Below the pieces are notes generated by a model. That model saw only the letters and a program-made list of their open reading frames with translations. It ran no database searches and had not been told where the DNA came from. Shown piece by piece: positions 7,920 to 16,839 of a stretch of DNA of 64,000 nucleotides. How positions within the stretch are numbered: the first letter of the stretch is position 1; each line of letters starts with the position of its first letter. A program made the translations under genes and the position numbers. This DNA comes from Oscillospiraceae bacterium (GTDB lineage Bacteria > Bacillota > Clostridia > Saccharofermentanales > Saccharofermentanaceae): the NCBI GenBank assembly GCA_902780785.1, contig CACZGS010000001.1, positions 62,001 to 126,000 on the forward strand, read 5' to 3'.

Positions 7920-8615
7920 ATGGCAGTTAAGACAGCATCGAAAAGAAAAATCAAAAGCTTCGATGTAGGCACACAGGATGAAGTGCTTAACGAAGTGCTG
8001 TCTGCCGGAAAGACGAGCCTCAAGTATTCCGAAGGCCAGGTCCTTCCTTACGATCCGACTCTTATCGACGACGAACCTCTTATCATCGAAGAACCGTACC
8101 ATGAACAGGGCTCTGCGAGCGTAGCTTCTTATGAAGACGTTCACGAGAGATCTGTTCAGTATGCAAAAGAACACGAAGATCCGCAGACAAGATTAGAGAA
8201 CAAAAAGAAGAGCAGAAGACTTACAAGGAGAAAGCTTTTCGAGACCATCATATCGATTATCCTCGTAATCGCGATCGGCGTATTTGTAATGCTGCTCCTC
8301 TATCCGCAGACAGAGATCTCCGAACTTGCAAGAGACAACTCCAATCTTAAAGACCAGATCAATACCGCAAAAAGAGAGATAGTAAACGCTGAAGAGAATG
8401 CGAACGGTGTAGCCGACATGGATGTTATCCGTGCACGCGCCATCGCACTCGGAATGCAGGATCCTAACATGAACCAGGTAATAAGTCTTCCGATCCCGAA
8501 TACCGATTCACTGAAGACCAGGATCAACTATAACTCTGATGGAATAAATGAGGATGCGTTCAGGGATTCCAAGGACGCATTGGCTGATTACTATGCCGCG
8601 CATCCGGATAAGTAA
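7920..8615 (+). CDS. ftsL: Septum formation protein FtsL-like
   Basis: Bitopic division protein of 231 residues. A cytoplasmic tail of about 105 residues is followed by one membrane helix (about 108-128, IISIILVIAIGVFVMLLLY) and a coiled coil rich in heptads (about 131-160), then a short outer end. This layout, and the location between rsmH and the PBP, mark FtsL, which with FtsQ/DivIB activates septal FtsW-FtsI. Sequence conservation in the family is low, so the name rests on topology and position. The cytoplasmic tail is much longer than in E. coli FtsL. AAAGGTAAG supplies the ribosome site. Confidence 0.85.
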   Translation: MAVKTASKRKIKSFDVGTQDEVLNEVLSAGKTSLKYSEGQVLPYDPTLIDDEPLIIEEPYHEQGSASVASYEDVHERSVQYAKEHEDPQTRLENKKKSRRLTRRKLFETIISIILVIAIGVFVMLLLYPQTEISELARDNSNLKDQINTAKREIVNAEENANGVADMDVIRARAIALGMQDPNMNQVISLPIPNTDSLKTRINYNSDGINEDAFRDSKDALADYYAAHPDK

Positions 8616-11076
8616 TGGCAGCAGTCCCGCCGGCAGTCTTTCCGGGATCAAGAGGGAACAGTTCAAAGAACCGGTGAACGGTTCTCCGGAAAACGAGCAG
8701 GAAAATCAGGCAAAAACCCAACACTCAAACAGAAGCGTTTATGCAAAGATGTGGATCGGCATTGTTGCCGTTGTTGTAGTTCTCTACACTTTCTATCTGC
8801 TCTTTAACCTTTACCGCACGACCGTAACCGATTACGACAAGTATGCAAGAGCTGCCGCTGATGAACAGTGGACGCTCGTAACATACAGCGCTAGCAGAGG
8901 TGTTATCTACGACGCGAACATGGTTCCGCTCGCTTCCAATACTTACGACTACACTCTTATCTGCTCTCCTAAGATGGTTACATCCACTCTTATGGACAGA
9001 CAGCAGATCATGGACGGTGTCGTTGATATCCTGGGCGTCAGTTACGAGAAGCTCGACAAGATGATCCCGGTGGATCCTACGGATAAGACCGATAAGCGAA
9101 ATGATGTTGCCGGATGCGACGTCATCAAGAATGTCTCCGCAGAGAAGAAGGATGAGTTCGCGAAGTGGGCGAAAGACAACAAGGTCAAAGGCTTTGCTTT
9201 CGTCGCAGTTCCTCAGAGATATTACAATTACGGAAGTCTTGCTTCGCAGGTCATCGGCTATGCTAAAAATGACGGTGTAAGCCTTAACGGTCTTTACGGA
9301 CTCGAAGCATATTACAACACTGTTCTTTCCGGTGATGACGGTTACAGATATTCTGAGACGGATGAAATTACGGGCGGCGTTCTGCCTTATTCTGATGCGA
9401 CTTCAATTGCAGTTTCCGACGGTAACAGCATCGTTACCAACATCGATATCAGTATCCAGAGAATCGCTGAGGAAGCCGCGAAGGAAGCCTATGACAAATT
9501 CGACCCGATAGACGGTGTCTGCGCGATCGTTATGAATCCTTATACCGGCGCCGTTTATGCGATGGTATCGATCCCTAACTACGATCTTAACGATCCTTAT
9601 GCAAGACCCTATGGTGTTGGAGAAGAAGCCTGGAATTACATGGATGCCGATACAAGAGTCAAATATGTAATGGCAAATGCATGGCGCAACCGCTGTGTAT
9701 CCGATACATACGAGCCGGGTTCAACGTTCAAGGCTCTTACGACCTGCATGGCTTTTGAGGAAAACCTTGCAAGGGAAGACCAGACCTTCAACGATGCTCC
9801 GTTAAAGCTTTCCGAACAGCACACGATCTCCTGCTGGATGCAGAAGACAGCAGGCTTTAACCATGGTGAAGAGACGCTCACTAAAGCGTTCGAGAACTCA
9901 TGCAACCCTGTCTTCGCGCAGCTCGCCCAGAAGATCGGAATAACCAAGTATTATTCATATGTCCGTATGCTCGGTTTCTACGATGTAACGGGAATCGATC
10001 TTCCTGCCGAAGGTAAGGGAATCTTCCATAAGAATCCGTCAAAGGTCGATATGTCGGTTCTGTCTTACGGCGAGTCTTCGACGGTTACGCCTATCCAGCT
10101 CCTCACGTCTTACTGCGCTATCGTTAACGGCGGCGATCTTCTTGTTCCGCACATCGTAAAATACATTACGGATCCTGAAGGAAATATCGTTGATGAGATC
10201 GAGCCTGAAGTAGTACGTACGGTGTTCTCCGAAGATACATGCAAGAGAGTAAGAAAACTCATGGAAGGCGTTGTATCCGACGGTACTGGTTCAGCCGGTA
10301 AAGTCGCAGGTTATGCAGTCGCAGGTAAGACGTCAACATCTACCATCGACGTCGGTGAACTTAAGGGTTTGCACGTGCTCTCATTCTCGTGCTACGCGCC
10401 TTCTTATGACCCTAAGATTGCGGTCCTCGTCGTTATAAACAAACCGAGAGATAAGACCGTTGGTTCTTCTTCTGCGGCATCCACTGCGGCAAAGATCGTT
10501 GAAGGCACGCTCTCCTACATGGGCGTAGAGAGAAAGTTCACGGAAGAGGAATACACCGAGATGCTCAAGGAATGGTACGTCCAGAAGGTCGACGGACTCC
10601 CTGCTTCACAGGCTGCCTCCAAGATCTCCGTAAACGGTCTTTCCACACTCTACGGCACGCTCGACATGAATTCCGAGACGATCGTCGCAAGAACATATCC
10701 TGACTATTACAACACGCTTTATAAGACGGGTGTCGTCGTTCTCTATCCTGAGAATGTCTCGAAAGAAGAGATGCTTACGACAAGAGTTCCTAACATGGCG
10801 GGAATGTCTGCGATCGAGTGTATCGAAGCATGCCTTAAGATGAACCTCAACTGTAAGATCGACAAGCAAAGCGACATCAAGGGCGTTTGTGTCAGCCAGG
10901 ACGTTGCTGCCGGCCAGACTGTTTATGCGGGCGATATCATCCATGTTAAGCTGTCCAGAAACGCCAATGTGGAATACAACCAGGGAAGCGACACGACCAA
11001 GTCATCAGCTGTCGTTGATACTGCAAGTGAAGACGGAAGAACAGACGCAAACACTAACAAACGCAGAGAGGAATAG
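8593..11076 (+). CDS. Class B penicillin-binding protein with PASTA tail (FtsI/SpoVD type)
   Basis: Septal transpeptidase of about 827 residues: membrane helix at about 52-72 (WIGIVAVVVVLYTFYLLF), PBP dimerisation domain to about 320, transpeptidase domain with SxxK (STFK, Ser377) and SxN (SCN, 436-438), and a PASTA region at about 730-795 (RVPNMAGMSAIECIEACL). The third motif is KTS (579-581) where nearly all family members have KTG. The start is uncertain: ATG 8593 overlaps ftsL by 23 bases; ATG 8548 is also in frame, and no strong ribosome site decides. It would cross-link new septal peptidoglycan with FtsW. Cluster position suits FtsI; PASTA suits the vegetative or SpoVD class. Confidence 0.92.
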   Translation: MPRIRISNGSSPAGSLSGIKREQFKEPVNGSPENEQENQAKTQHSNRSVYAKMWIGIVAVVVVLYTFYLLFNLYRTTVTDYDKYARAAADEQWTLVTYSASRGVIYDANMVPLASNTYDYTLICSPKMVTSTLMDRQQIMDGVVDILGVSYEKLDKMIPVDPTDKTDKRNDVAGCDVIKNVSAEKKDEFAKWAKDNKVKGFAFVAVPQRYYNYGSLASQVIGYAKNDGVSLNGLYGLEAYYNTVLSGDDGYRYSETDEITGGVLPYSDATSIAVSDGNSIVTNIDISIQRIAEEAAKEAYDKFDPIDGVCAIVMNPYTGAVYAMVSIPNYDLNDPYARPYGVGEEAWNYMDADTRVKYVMANAWRNRCVSDTYEPGSTFKALTTCMAFEENLAREDQTFNDAPLKLSEQHTISCWMQKTAGFNHGEETLTKAFENSCNPVFAQLAQKIGITKYYSYVRMLGFYDVTGIDLPAEGKGIFHKNPSKVDMSVLSYGESSTVTPIQLLTSYCAIVNGGDLLVPHIVKYITDPEGNIVDEIEPEVVRTVFSEDTCKRVRKLMEGVVSDGTGSAGKVAGYAVAGKTSTSTIDVGELKGLHVLSFSCYAPSYDPKIAVLVVINKPRDKTVGSSSAASTAAKIVEGTLSYMGVERKFTEEEYTEMLKEWYVQKVDGLPASQAASKISVNGLSTLYGTLDMNSETIVARTYPDYYNTLYKTGVVVLYPENVSKEEMLTTRVPNMAGMSAIECIEACLKMNLNCKIDKQSDIKGVCVSQDVAAGQTVYAGDIIHVKLSRNANVEYNQGSDTTKSSAVVDTASEDGRTDANTNKRREE

Positions 11077-11211
11077 TGCTCTCACGCACAAACATGGGAG
11101 GCTCCTTTACATTAATTTCATTCTTTTTGCCACATAAGAGTTTGAACTTTTTGTTTTAATATATTTGTCGGTGGATTATCGCCATAGACAGACGCGACAG
11201 AGGTAGTGAAG

Positions 11212-12723
11212 ATGAAGCTCCTGGAAGTTCTTGACAACATAGATTTTAAGCTTATAGCAGGTGATCTTAACAAGGAGATCACATCTGTCGAATATGACTC
11301 CAGGAAAGTAGCCGTTGGTTCCCTTTTCGTATGCGTTCAGGGATTTACCGTTGACGGACATTCATATGCTTCCATGGCGGCAGAGAAAGGCGCTTCAGCA
11401 ATCGTTGTCGATAAGAACAGATCATGCCTTAATGAAGATGAGCTTGGCGTCCTCGCAAAAGAGAATTTCTTAAGCGTTATCGAGATAGATGACACGCATA
11501 TGCATCTTGCCGATCTGTGCGCCAATTTCTACGAGCATCCCGAGAAGAAACTTGCCGTATACGGAATTACCGGAACAAAGGGCAAGACAACTACTGCTTT
11601 CATGTTGAGAGCCATCTTGGAGCAGAGCGGAAGGGATACGGGACTCATCGGAACAGTCTGCAATATCATCGCAGGACACAAGACACATGCCGCTCATACG
11701 ACACCTGAATCAAGAGAGCTTTACGACATGATGGATGTCCTTACGAGAAATAATTCTGAAAGCCTCGTAATGGAAGTCTCATCACAGGCTTTAAAGCTCG
11801 ACAGGGTAAGAGGCATCACATACCGCACAGCGGCTTTTACGAATCTTTACGAAGACCACATTGCTCCCAACGAGCATCCCGATATGGAAGACTACCTTTC
11901 CTGCAAGCTTAAGATCTTCGATAACTGTGAGACAGGTATCTTGAATCTTGACTGCAGCGTTGCTGATAAAGTCATTGATTACTGCAAGGGCAAAGCCCCT
12001 CTTCTTACGTATTCTGTAAACGGCGAAGCTGACTTTGTCGCAAGGAATATAAGACCTGAGAGAAGAGGACATGTAACGGGTACTGTTTTCGAGCTCGACT
12101 GCAAATACTATAACTGCGATATCTTCGTAGCGCTTCCGGGCAAGTTCAATGTCTATAACGCTCTCTGCGCAATTGCCACGGCAGTGTCTGAGGGCATCGA
12201 TATAGAATGTGTTAAGCAGGCTCTCGAGAACATCAGCGTTCCGGGAAGAATGCAGCCGATTGAGAATAACTTCGGCGTAAACATCCTCGTTGACTATGCA
12301 CATAATGCCGCTGCACTTGAGAGCGTTCTTGATACGCTTAAGGAATATACCGAAGGCAGGATAATCACCGTGTTCGGATGCGGCGGAAATCGTTCAAGAA
12401 CAAGACGTTTTGAGATGGGTGAAGTCTCCGGTAATCTTTCCGATTATACGGTCATCACGTCTGATAATCCGCGCAATGAAGAGCCTGATGCGATCATTGC
12501 CGATATCATTACGGGCATCTCGAAAACAACAGGCAAATACGAAGTTGAACCTGACAGGAGCAAGGCTATAAAGCTCTCGATAAACATGGCTCAAAAAGGC
12601 GATACTGTTCTTATCGCAGGCAAGGGCCATGAAGACTATCAGATCTTTGCAGATAAAACGATACATTTCGATGATTGCGAGCATGCCAGAAATGCTGTGA
12701 TCGAGCGGGAAGGAAATTCATGA
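11212..12723 (+). CDS. murE: UDP-MurNAc-L-Ala-D-Glu:meso-diaminopimelate ligase
   Basis: Cytoplasmic Mur ligase of 503 residues that adds the third stem amino acid. The ATP loop GITGTKGKTTTAF lies near residue 118, the central domain has HTTPES and NLYEDHI, and DNPR at about 418-421 is the motif that selects meso-diaminopimelate over lysine. The organism should thus have DAP-type peptidoglycan. ATG 11212 is preferred to in-frame GTG 11206 because AGAGG lies 8 bases before the ATG. A 135-base gap separates it from the PBP gene, without a clear promoter. It overlaps murF by ATGA. Confidence 0.95.
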   Translation: MKLLEVLDNIDFKLIAGDLNKEITSVEYDSRKVAVGSLFVCVQGFTVDGHSYASMAAEKGASAIVVDKNRSCLNEDELGVLAKENFLSVIEIDDTHMHLADLCANFYEHPEKKLAVYGITGTKGKTTTAFMLRAILEQSGRDTGLIGTVCNIIAGHKTHAAHTTPESRELYDMMDVLTRNNSESLVMEVSSQALKLDRVRGITYRTAAFTNLYEDHIAPNEHPDMEDYLSCKLKIFDNCETGILNLDCSVADKVIDYCKGKAPLLTYSVNGEADFVARNIRPERRGHVTGTVFELDCKYYNCDIFVALPGKFNVYNALCAIATAVSEGIDIECVKQALENISVPGRMQPIENNFGVNILVDYAHNAAALESVLDTLKEYTEGRIITVFGCGGNRSRTRRFEMGEVSGNLSDYTVITSDNPRNEEPDAIIADIITGISKTTGKYEVEPDRSKAIKLSINMAQKGDTVLIAGKGHEDYQIFADKTIHFDDCEHARNAVIEREGNS

Positions 12724-14174
12724 TGTTTACGCTTGAAGAAGTAAAGAAAGCAGTTGGCGGCAGACTGGTCTCTAAGACGGATGAGATCGTTTTCGCAACT
12801 TCGATTGAAATAACCGGAGTATCCACCGATACGAGGACGATAAAGGAAGGCAATCTTTTTATTGCCTTGAAGGGTGAGAATTTCGACGGCAACGATTACC
12901 TTGCCAAGGCAATGGAACTGGGCGCAAGTGCGCTTATCACAAACGACGAGAAGAGAGTTCCCGAAGGAGCAAATGCGATCATCGTCGAAGATACAGTAAG
13001 GGCTCTGGGACTTCTTGCAAATCATTACAGATTCAAGCTTGGCTGCAAGGTTATCGCAGTAACGGGTTCTGTCGGAAAGACATCAACAAGGACCATGATC
13101 GCCGAAGTCTTAAAGACCGGACTTAAGGTCCATTCATCAGAGAAGAATAACAACAACGAGATCGGTATGGCGCAGACAATTCTCTCCGCACCCGAAGACT
13201 CCGATGTCATCGTAGTCGAGATGGGCATGAGAGGCGAAGGCCAGATCTCGTATCTTACAAAGATCGCAAGACCTGATATCGCGATCATTACAAACATCGG
13301 ATATTCGCATATCGGAATATTAGAGAGCAAAGATGCGATCATGAACGCTAAGATGGAGATCTGTGAAGGTCTTACGGACGGCGGCATCATCGCGATCAAC
13401 AGCGATGACAGAAAGCTCTTTGACCACTGCGTTAAGGTGCTTACGATAAATAATTTCATTGCAGGCATCCAGGTAAGTTCAGATGATGATCTGCCTTGTC
13501 CCCTGATCGTTTCGGCGACAGGTGTAAAAGAGACAGAGGACGGAATGGCCTTCGGCGCGAAACTTAAGCGAATGGGCGTTGATTCGGAATTCCAGATCCC
13601 GCTTCATGTCGGTATGTATGGTGAGCCTGCGATCAGAAATGCTCTCTTTGCTATCTTCTGCGCTTACATGATGGGCATTACCAAAACACCGGAGAGCAGA
13701 CAGAAGATCGCTGACGTTATCAGTGCCAAGAGTGCTGTTGACGGAAGAGGCGCGATCACCGAGACAAAGAGATATTTCATCATGAACGATGCTTATAACG
13801 CATCGCCGGAATCAATGGCAAATTCATTCCTGAACTTCTCCAAGAAGGCAAAAGGACACCGCAAGGTATTGGCTCTCGGAGGCATGCTGGAACTCGGCAA
13901 ATTCGCTCCCGGTCTTCACGAGCTGACCGGTAAGGACTGCGCTTCATATGACTTCGACAGAGTGTTCGTAACGGGCGAGAATGCCGACGAATTCATCAAG
14001 GGCGCCCATATGGTTAATATGAAGCTCGAAATAGTAAAATGTAAAGACACTGAAGACGTCCAGAGACGCCTTGAAGATTACGTCAGAGACGATGACGCGA
14101 TCCTCTTTAAAGCTTCTCACAGCTTCGGTTTTGAGAGCGTTGCAAAGTATTTTATTGAGAAGGGAAATGCCTGA
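12720..14174 (+). CDS. murF: UDP-MurNAc-tripeptide:D-Ala-D-Ala ligase
   Basis: Mur ligase of 484 residues that completes the UDP-MurNAc-pentapeptide. It has the ATP loop VTGSVGKTSTRTMI, the NNNNEIGMAQTIL block, IAIITNIGYSHIG, and the C-terminal NDAYNASPESM and LALGGMLELG signatures. The gene begins with two adjacent ATG codons (12720 and 12723); GGAAGGA just upstream fits either, and the first overlaps the murE stop. In most clusters mraY and murD would follow; here ftsW follows after 3 bases. Confidence 0.95.
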   Translation: MMFTLEEVKKAVGGRLVSKTDEIVFATSIEITGVSTDTRTIKEGNLFIALKGENFDGNDYLAKAMELGASALITNDEKRVPEGANAIIVEDTVRALGLLANHYRFKLGCKVIAVTGSVGKTSTRTMIAEVLKTGLKVHSSEKNNNNEIGMAQTILSAPEDSDVIVVEMGMRGEGQISYLTKIARPDIAIITNIGYSHIGILESKDAIMNAKMEICEGLTDGGIIAINSDDRKLFDHCVKVLTINNFIAGIQVSSDDDLPCPLIVSATGVKETEDGMAFGAKLKRMGVDSEFQIPLHVGMYGEPAIRNALFAIFCAYMMGITKTPESRQKIADVISAKSAVDGRGAITETKRYFIMNDAYNASPESMANSFLNFSKKAKGHRKVLALGGMLELGKFAPGLHELTGKDCASYDFDRVFVTGENADEFIKGAHMVNMKLEIVKCKDTEDVQRRLEDYVRDDDAILFKASHSFGFESVAKYFIEKGNA

Positions 14175-14177
14175 TAA

Positions 14178-15707
14178 ATGGCAGAGAAGAAGGTAAAGTC
14201 GATCATACCTGATGTACCGCTGTACGGAACTCCCGGCAAGGCGGCAGGTTCAGATGCGTCCAAGCCTCAGACTCCTTCGAAAAAGAACCCTTCAAAGGCT
14301 CATGCGCCTGTCAAAAAACAGGTCCAGAGAAAGCCTTTTGCTGATCCCAAGACAGGCAAGATAACTGATATCGACAGCCTTATCGAACCGCCGCCGAAGC
14401 CCGAGAGGGAACCTATCAGCGCTGCGACGATCGAGCAGGCAGTAAAGTCATCAAATATCCCGATGATCCTTATGATCTTTGCCATAGTTGTATTCGGACT
14501 TGTTATCCTTTATTCGGTATCCGGTCCTGATGCTTACGGACAGTTCAAGGATTCTTCATGGTTCCTTACAAGACAGATAAGATTCACTATTGCCGGCTTC
14601 ATTGCAATGTTCATCATCTCATTTATCCCGATCGATTTCTTCAAGCAGAAATGGGTCGCCTTCGGAGCTTATGTATTGAGCCTCGGTCTCGCGCTTGCCA
14701 CGATCGCGCTCGGCGTAGGACGTGAGCACGGTGCTGCACGCTGGATCAATATCGGTCCTATCCAGCTCCAGAGCTCGGAGATCATCAAGGTCGCCCTGGT
14801 CGTTGCATTTGCCGGATACCGTTCGGTAATCGCATATCTGCGTAAGGAAGGCAGGATAAGAGAGCCAAAGACGAAGACAGGAAAGATCATTGCGCATACA
14901 ATGCTCGAATTCCTTGTGCCCGTCGGCTTATGTATCCTCGTCGACGTTGTCATCCTCTTGCAGCCGCACCTGTCATGCTTCATTATCGTTGCTTTGGTAA
15001 TCCTCATGTGTGCGATCGTATCAGAGATCCCTGTAAGATCATGGCTCTACGGAATACTTGTTCTCGTTGTTGTCGGAGTTGTCGGCGGCGCTATCGTATT
15101 TGCGGTAACACCTGCTGCAAAGCGTGAGAGATTCATGAAGAACTACGCACACGTTTTCAAGCGAATCGCGATCTTTACCGCGGACGATGAAGAACTCGAC
15201 AATGAGGATGAGGGACTTACACGAGACGATACAAGACAGGTAGATAACGCCCATAATGCTTTGGGTTCAGGAGGAATGTGGGGCGTAGGACTCGGCAATT
15301 CCAGATCAAAATATAACTACGTATCAGAGGCCCAGAACGACTATATCTTCTCGATCTATATCGAAGAGACAGGCTTTGTCGGAGGCGTCATCCTGATGCT
15401 GATGTACCTTGTGATGTTCTTTATGTGCCTGGCCGTGTGCTGGCGGGCCAAAGACGTGTTCTCGAGGACCATAGCGACGGGATGTACGGCGCTGATATTC
15501 GTTGAAGTCCTGATGAATATCTCGGTTGAGCTGCAGGTCATTCCTGCTACCGGCGTTACGCTTCCCTTTATCAGTTACGGCGGTACGGCGCAGGTAACGC
15601 TCCTTATCGCGTACGGTCTTATCCTCTCCGTCTCAAGAAGCGGAACACTCAAGCCTGAGAAGAAGAGCCACAAGTCTCCCAAACAGTTATTTAAGCAGGG
15701 AGCGTGA
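14178..15707 (+). CDS. ftsW: Septal SEDS glycosyltransferase FtsW
   Basis: SEDS polymerase of 509 residues for septal peptidoglycan, partner of the PBP at 8593. A Pro/Lys-rich cytoplasmic extension of about 95 residues precedes the membrane part. Family blocks are GAARWINIGPIQLQSSEIIK, LQPHLSCFIIVAL, the loop HNALGSGGMWGVGLGNSRSK, SEAQNDYIFSIYIEETGFVG and TGVTLPFISYGGTAQ. The FISYGG ending separates it from RodA (FMSLGG, at 504). The stretch before the loop is unusually acidic (DDEELDNEDEGLTRDD). It lies 3 bases after murF and ends over murG. Confidence 0.94.
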   Translation: MAEKKVKSIIPDVPLYGTPGKAAGSDASKPQTPSKKNPSKAHAPVKKQVQRKPFADPKTGKITDIDSLIEPPPKPEREPISAATIEQAVKSSNIPMILMIFAIVVFGLVILYSVSGPDAYGQFKDSSWFLTRQIRFTIAGFIAMFIISFIPIDFFKQKWVAFGAYVLSLGLALATIALGVGREHGAARWINIGPIQLQSSEIIKVALVVAFAGYRSVIAYLRKEGRIREPKTKTGKIIAHTMLEFLVPVGLCILVDVVILLQPHLSCFIIVALVILMCAIVSEIPVRSWLYGILVLVVVGVVGGAIVFAVTPAAKRERFMKNYAHVFKRIAIFTADDEELDNEDEGLTRDDTRQVDNAHNALGSGGMWGVGLGNSRSKYNYVSEAQNDYIFSIYIEETGFVGGVILMLMYLVMFFMCLAVCWRAKDVFSRTIATGCTALIFVEVLMNISVELQVIPATGVTLPFISYGGTAQVTLLIAYGLILSVSRSGTLKPEKKSHKSPKQLFKQGA

Positions 15708-15712
15708 ATCTG

Positions 15713-16822
15713 ATGGAAAGACGGTACATAATAACCGGCGGCGGAACGTCGGGCCATATAAATCCCGCGCTTGCAATAGCAGAACTTCTTAAGGAAGACG
15801 CTGCAAAGAACGGAGATTCCTGCAAGATCATATTCACGGGCAGGAAACAAGGTCTGGAAGGCGAGCTGGTACCCAAGGCCGGCTATGATTTCAGGGATGT
15901 CGAATCGCTCCCGATGCCTTATAAACCTTCATTCCGGGTATTCAAGGCTATGAGCGCCAACAGGCGCGGAAAGAAGCAGTGTCTTGCGCTCATAAATGAT
16001 TTCAAGCCCGACTGTGTCATCAGCACGGGCGGCTATGTAAGCGCTCCTCTCATCTTTGCAGCTAAGAAAGCGAAGATCCCCGTAATGATCCACGAGGCAA
16101 ATGCTTTCCCCGGAAGAGCCAATAAACTGTTTGCAAAAGGTGCTCTCGTAATGACCGGTTTTCCCGGTCAGGAAGGCATCTTCAGGAAGGCCAAAAAGGT
16201 CGTACATACAGGCAATCCCGTAAGGAGCAGCTTCTTCGGCAGGACCAAAGAGGATTCCAGGAAGGAACTCGGTATCGATCCTGATCAGAAACTCGTATTT
16301 ACGATGGGCGGCTCACTGGGTTCCGCGACACTTACGAATTTTATTTTCGAGACGGCGAAAAAGCCCGAATTCAGTGATGTTCATTTCGTGATCTCGGTAG
16401 GAAAGCATAACTCCGTCGAGATCACTCAGGATGTTAAGGATCTTCCCAATCTCGAGATCAGGAATTATATCGACAGGCCCGATCTTTATATGTCTGCGGC
16501 TGACTGTTCCATTCTCAGGGCAGGCGCTGTTACATGCGCGGAGATAACCGCAACCGGTGCGTGCGCCATCATGGTGCCTTATCCGCATGCGGCTCACGAC
16601 CATCAGACATATAATGCGAATTCCCTTGCGGATAAGGGTGCGGGAATCGTGGTAAGTGACGATGACGTAAAGGCCGGAAAGCTCGAAAATGTCCTCAGCG
16701 GTCTTCTTAACGACCCTGAAAGACAGGCTGCGATAAGGAAGGCCGGTCTGGATCTTGCAATCAAAGACACGGGGGAGAGAATAACCGAAGCTATCAAGGC
16801 GGCGCTTGGGAATAATCCGTAA
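15713..16822 (+). CDS. murG: Lipid II synthase MurG
   Basis: GT28 glycosyltransferase of 369 residues on the inner membrane face that adds GlcNAc to lipid I. The first G-loop, ITGGGTSGHINPALAIAE, lies at the N-terminus; STGGYVSAPLIFAAK and IHEANAFPGRANK follow, and the C-terminal domain has TMGGSLGS, RAGAVTCAEITATGACAIMVPYPHAAHDHQ, the UDP-GlcNAc site. ATG 15713 sits 9 bases after GGGAG; an in-frame GTG at 15704 is too close to it. Its substrate maker MraY is not encoded in this window. Confidence 0.95.
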   Translation: MERRYIITGGGTSGHINPALAIAELLKEDAAKNGDSCKIIFTGRKQGLEGELVPKAGYDFRDVESLPMPYKPSFRVFKAMSANRRGKKQCLALINDFKPDCVISTGGYVSAPLIFAAKKAKIPVMIHEANAFPGRANKLFAKGALVMTGFPGQEGIFRKAKKVVHTGNPVRSSFFGRTKEDSRKELGIDPDQKLVFTMGGSLGSATLTNFIFETAKKPEFSDVHFVISVGKHNSVEITQDVKDLPNLEIRNYIDRPDLYMSAADCSILRAGAVTCAEITATGACAIMVPYPHAAHDHQTYNANSLADKGAGIVVSDDDVKAGKLENVLSGLLNDPERQAAIRKAGLDLAIKDTGERITEAIKAALGNNP

Positions 16823-16839
16823 ACTGATAAAATAGCATT

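Noticed and set aside
8548-8592. Longer N-terminus for the PBP starting at ATG 8548
   Set aside because: It would overlap ftsL by 68 bases without a ribosome site. ATG 8593 is a little better, though also not well supported; the issue stays open.
11077-11211. Promoter before murE
   Set aside because: TTGCCA at 11127 and TTGAAC at 11142 have no -10 at a proper distance, so I did not list a promoter in this 135-base gap.
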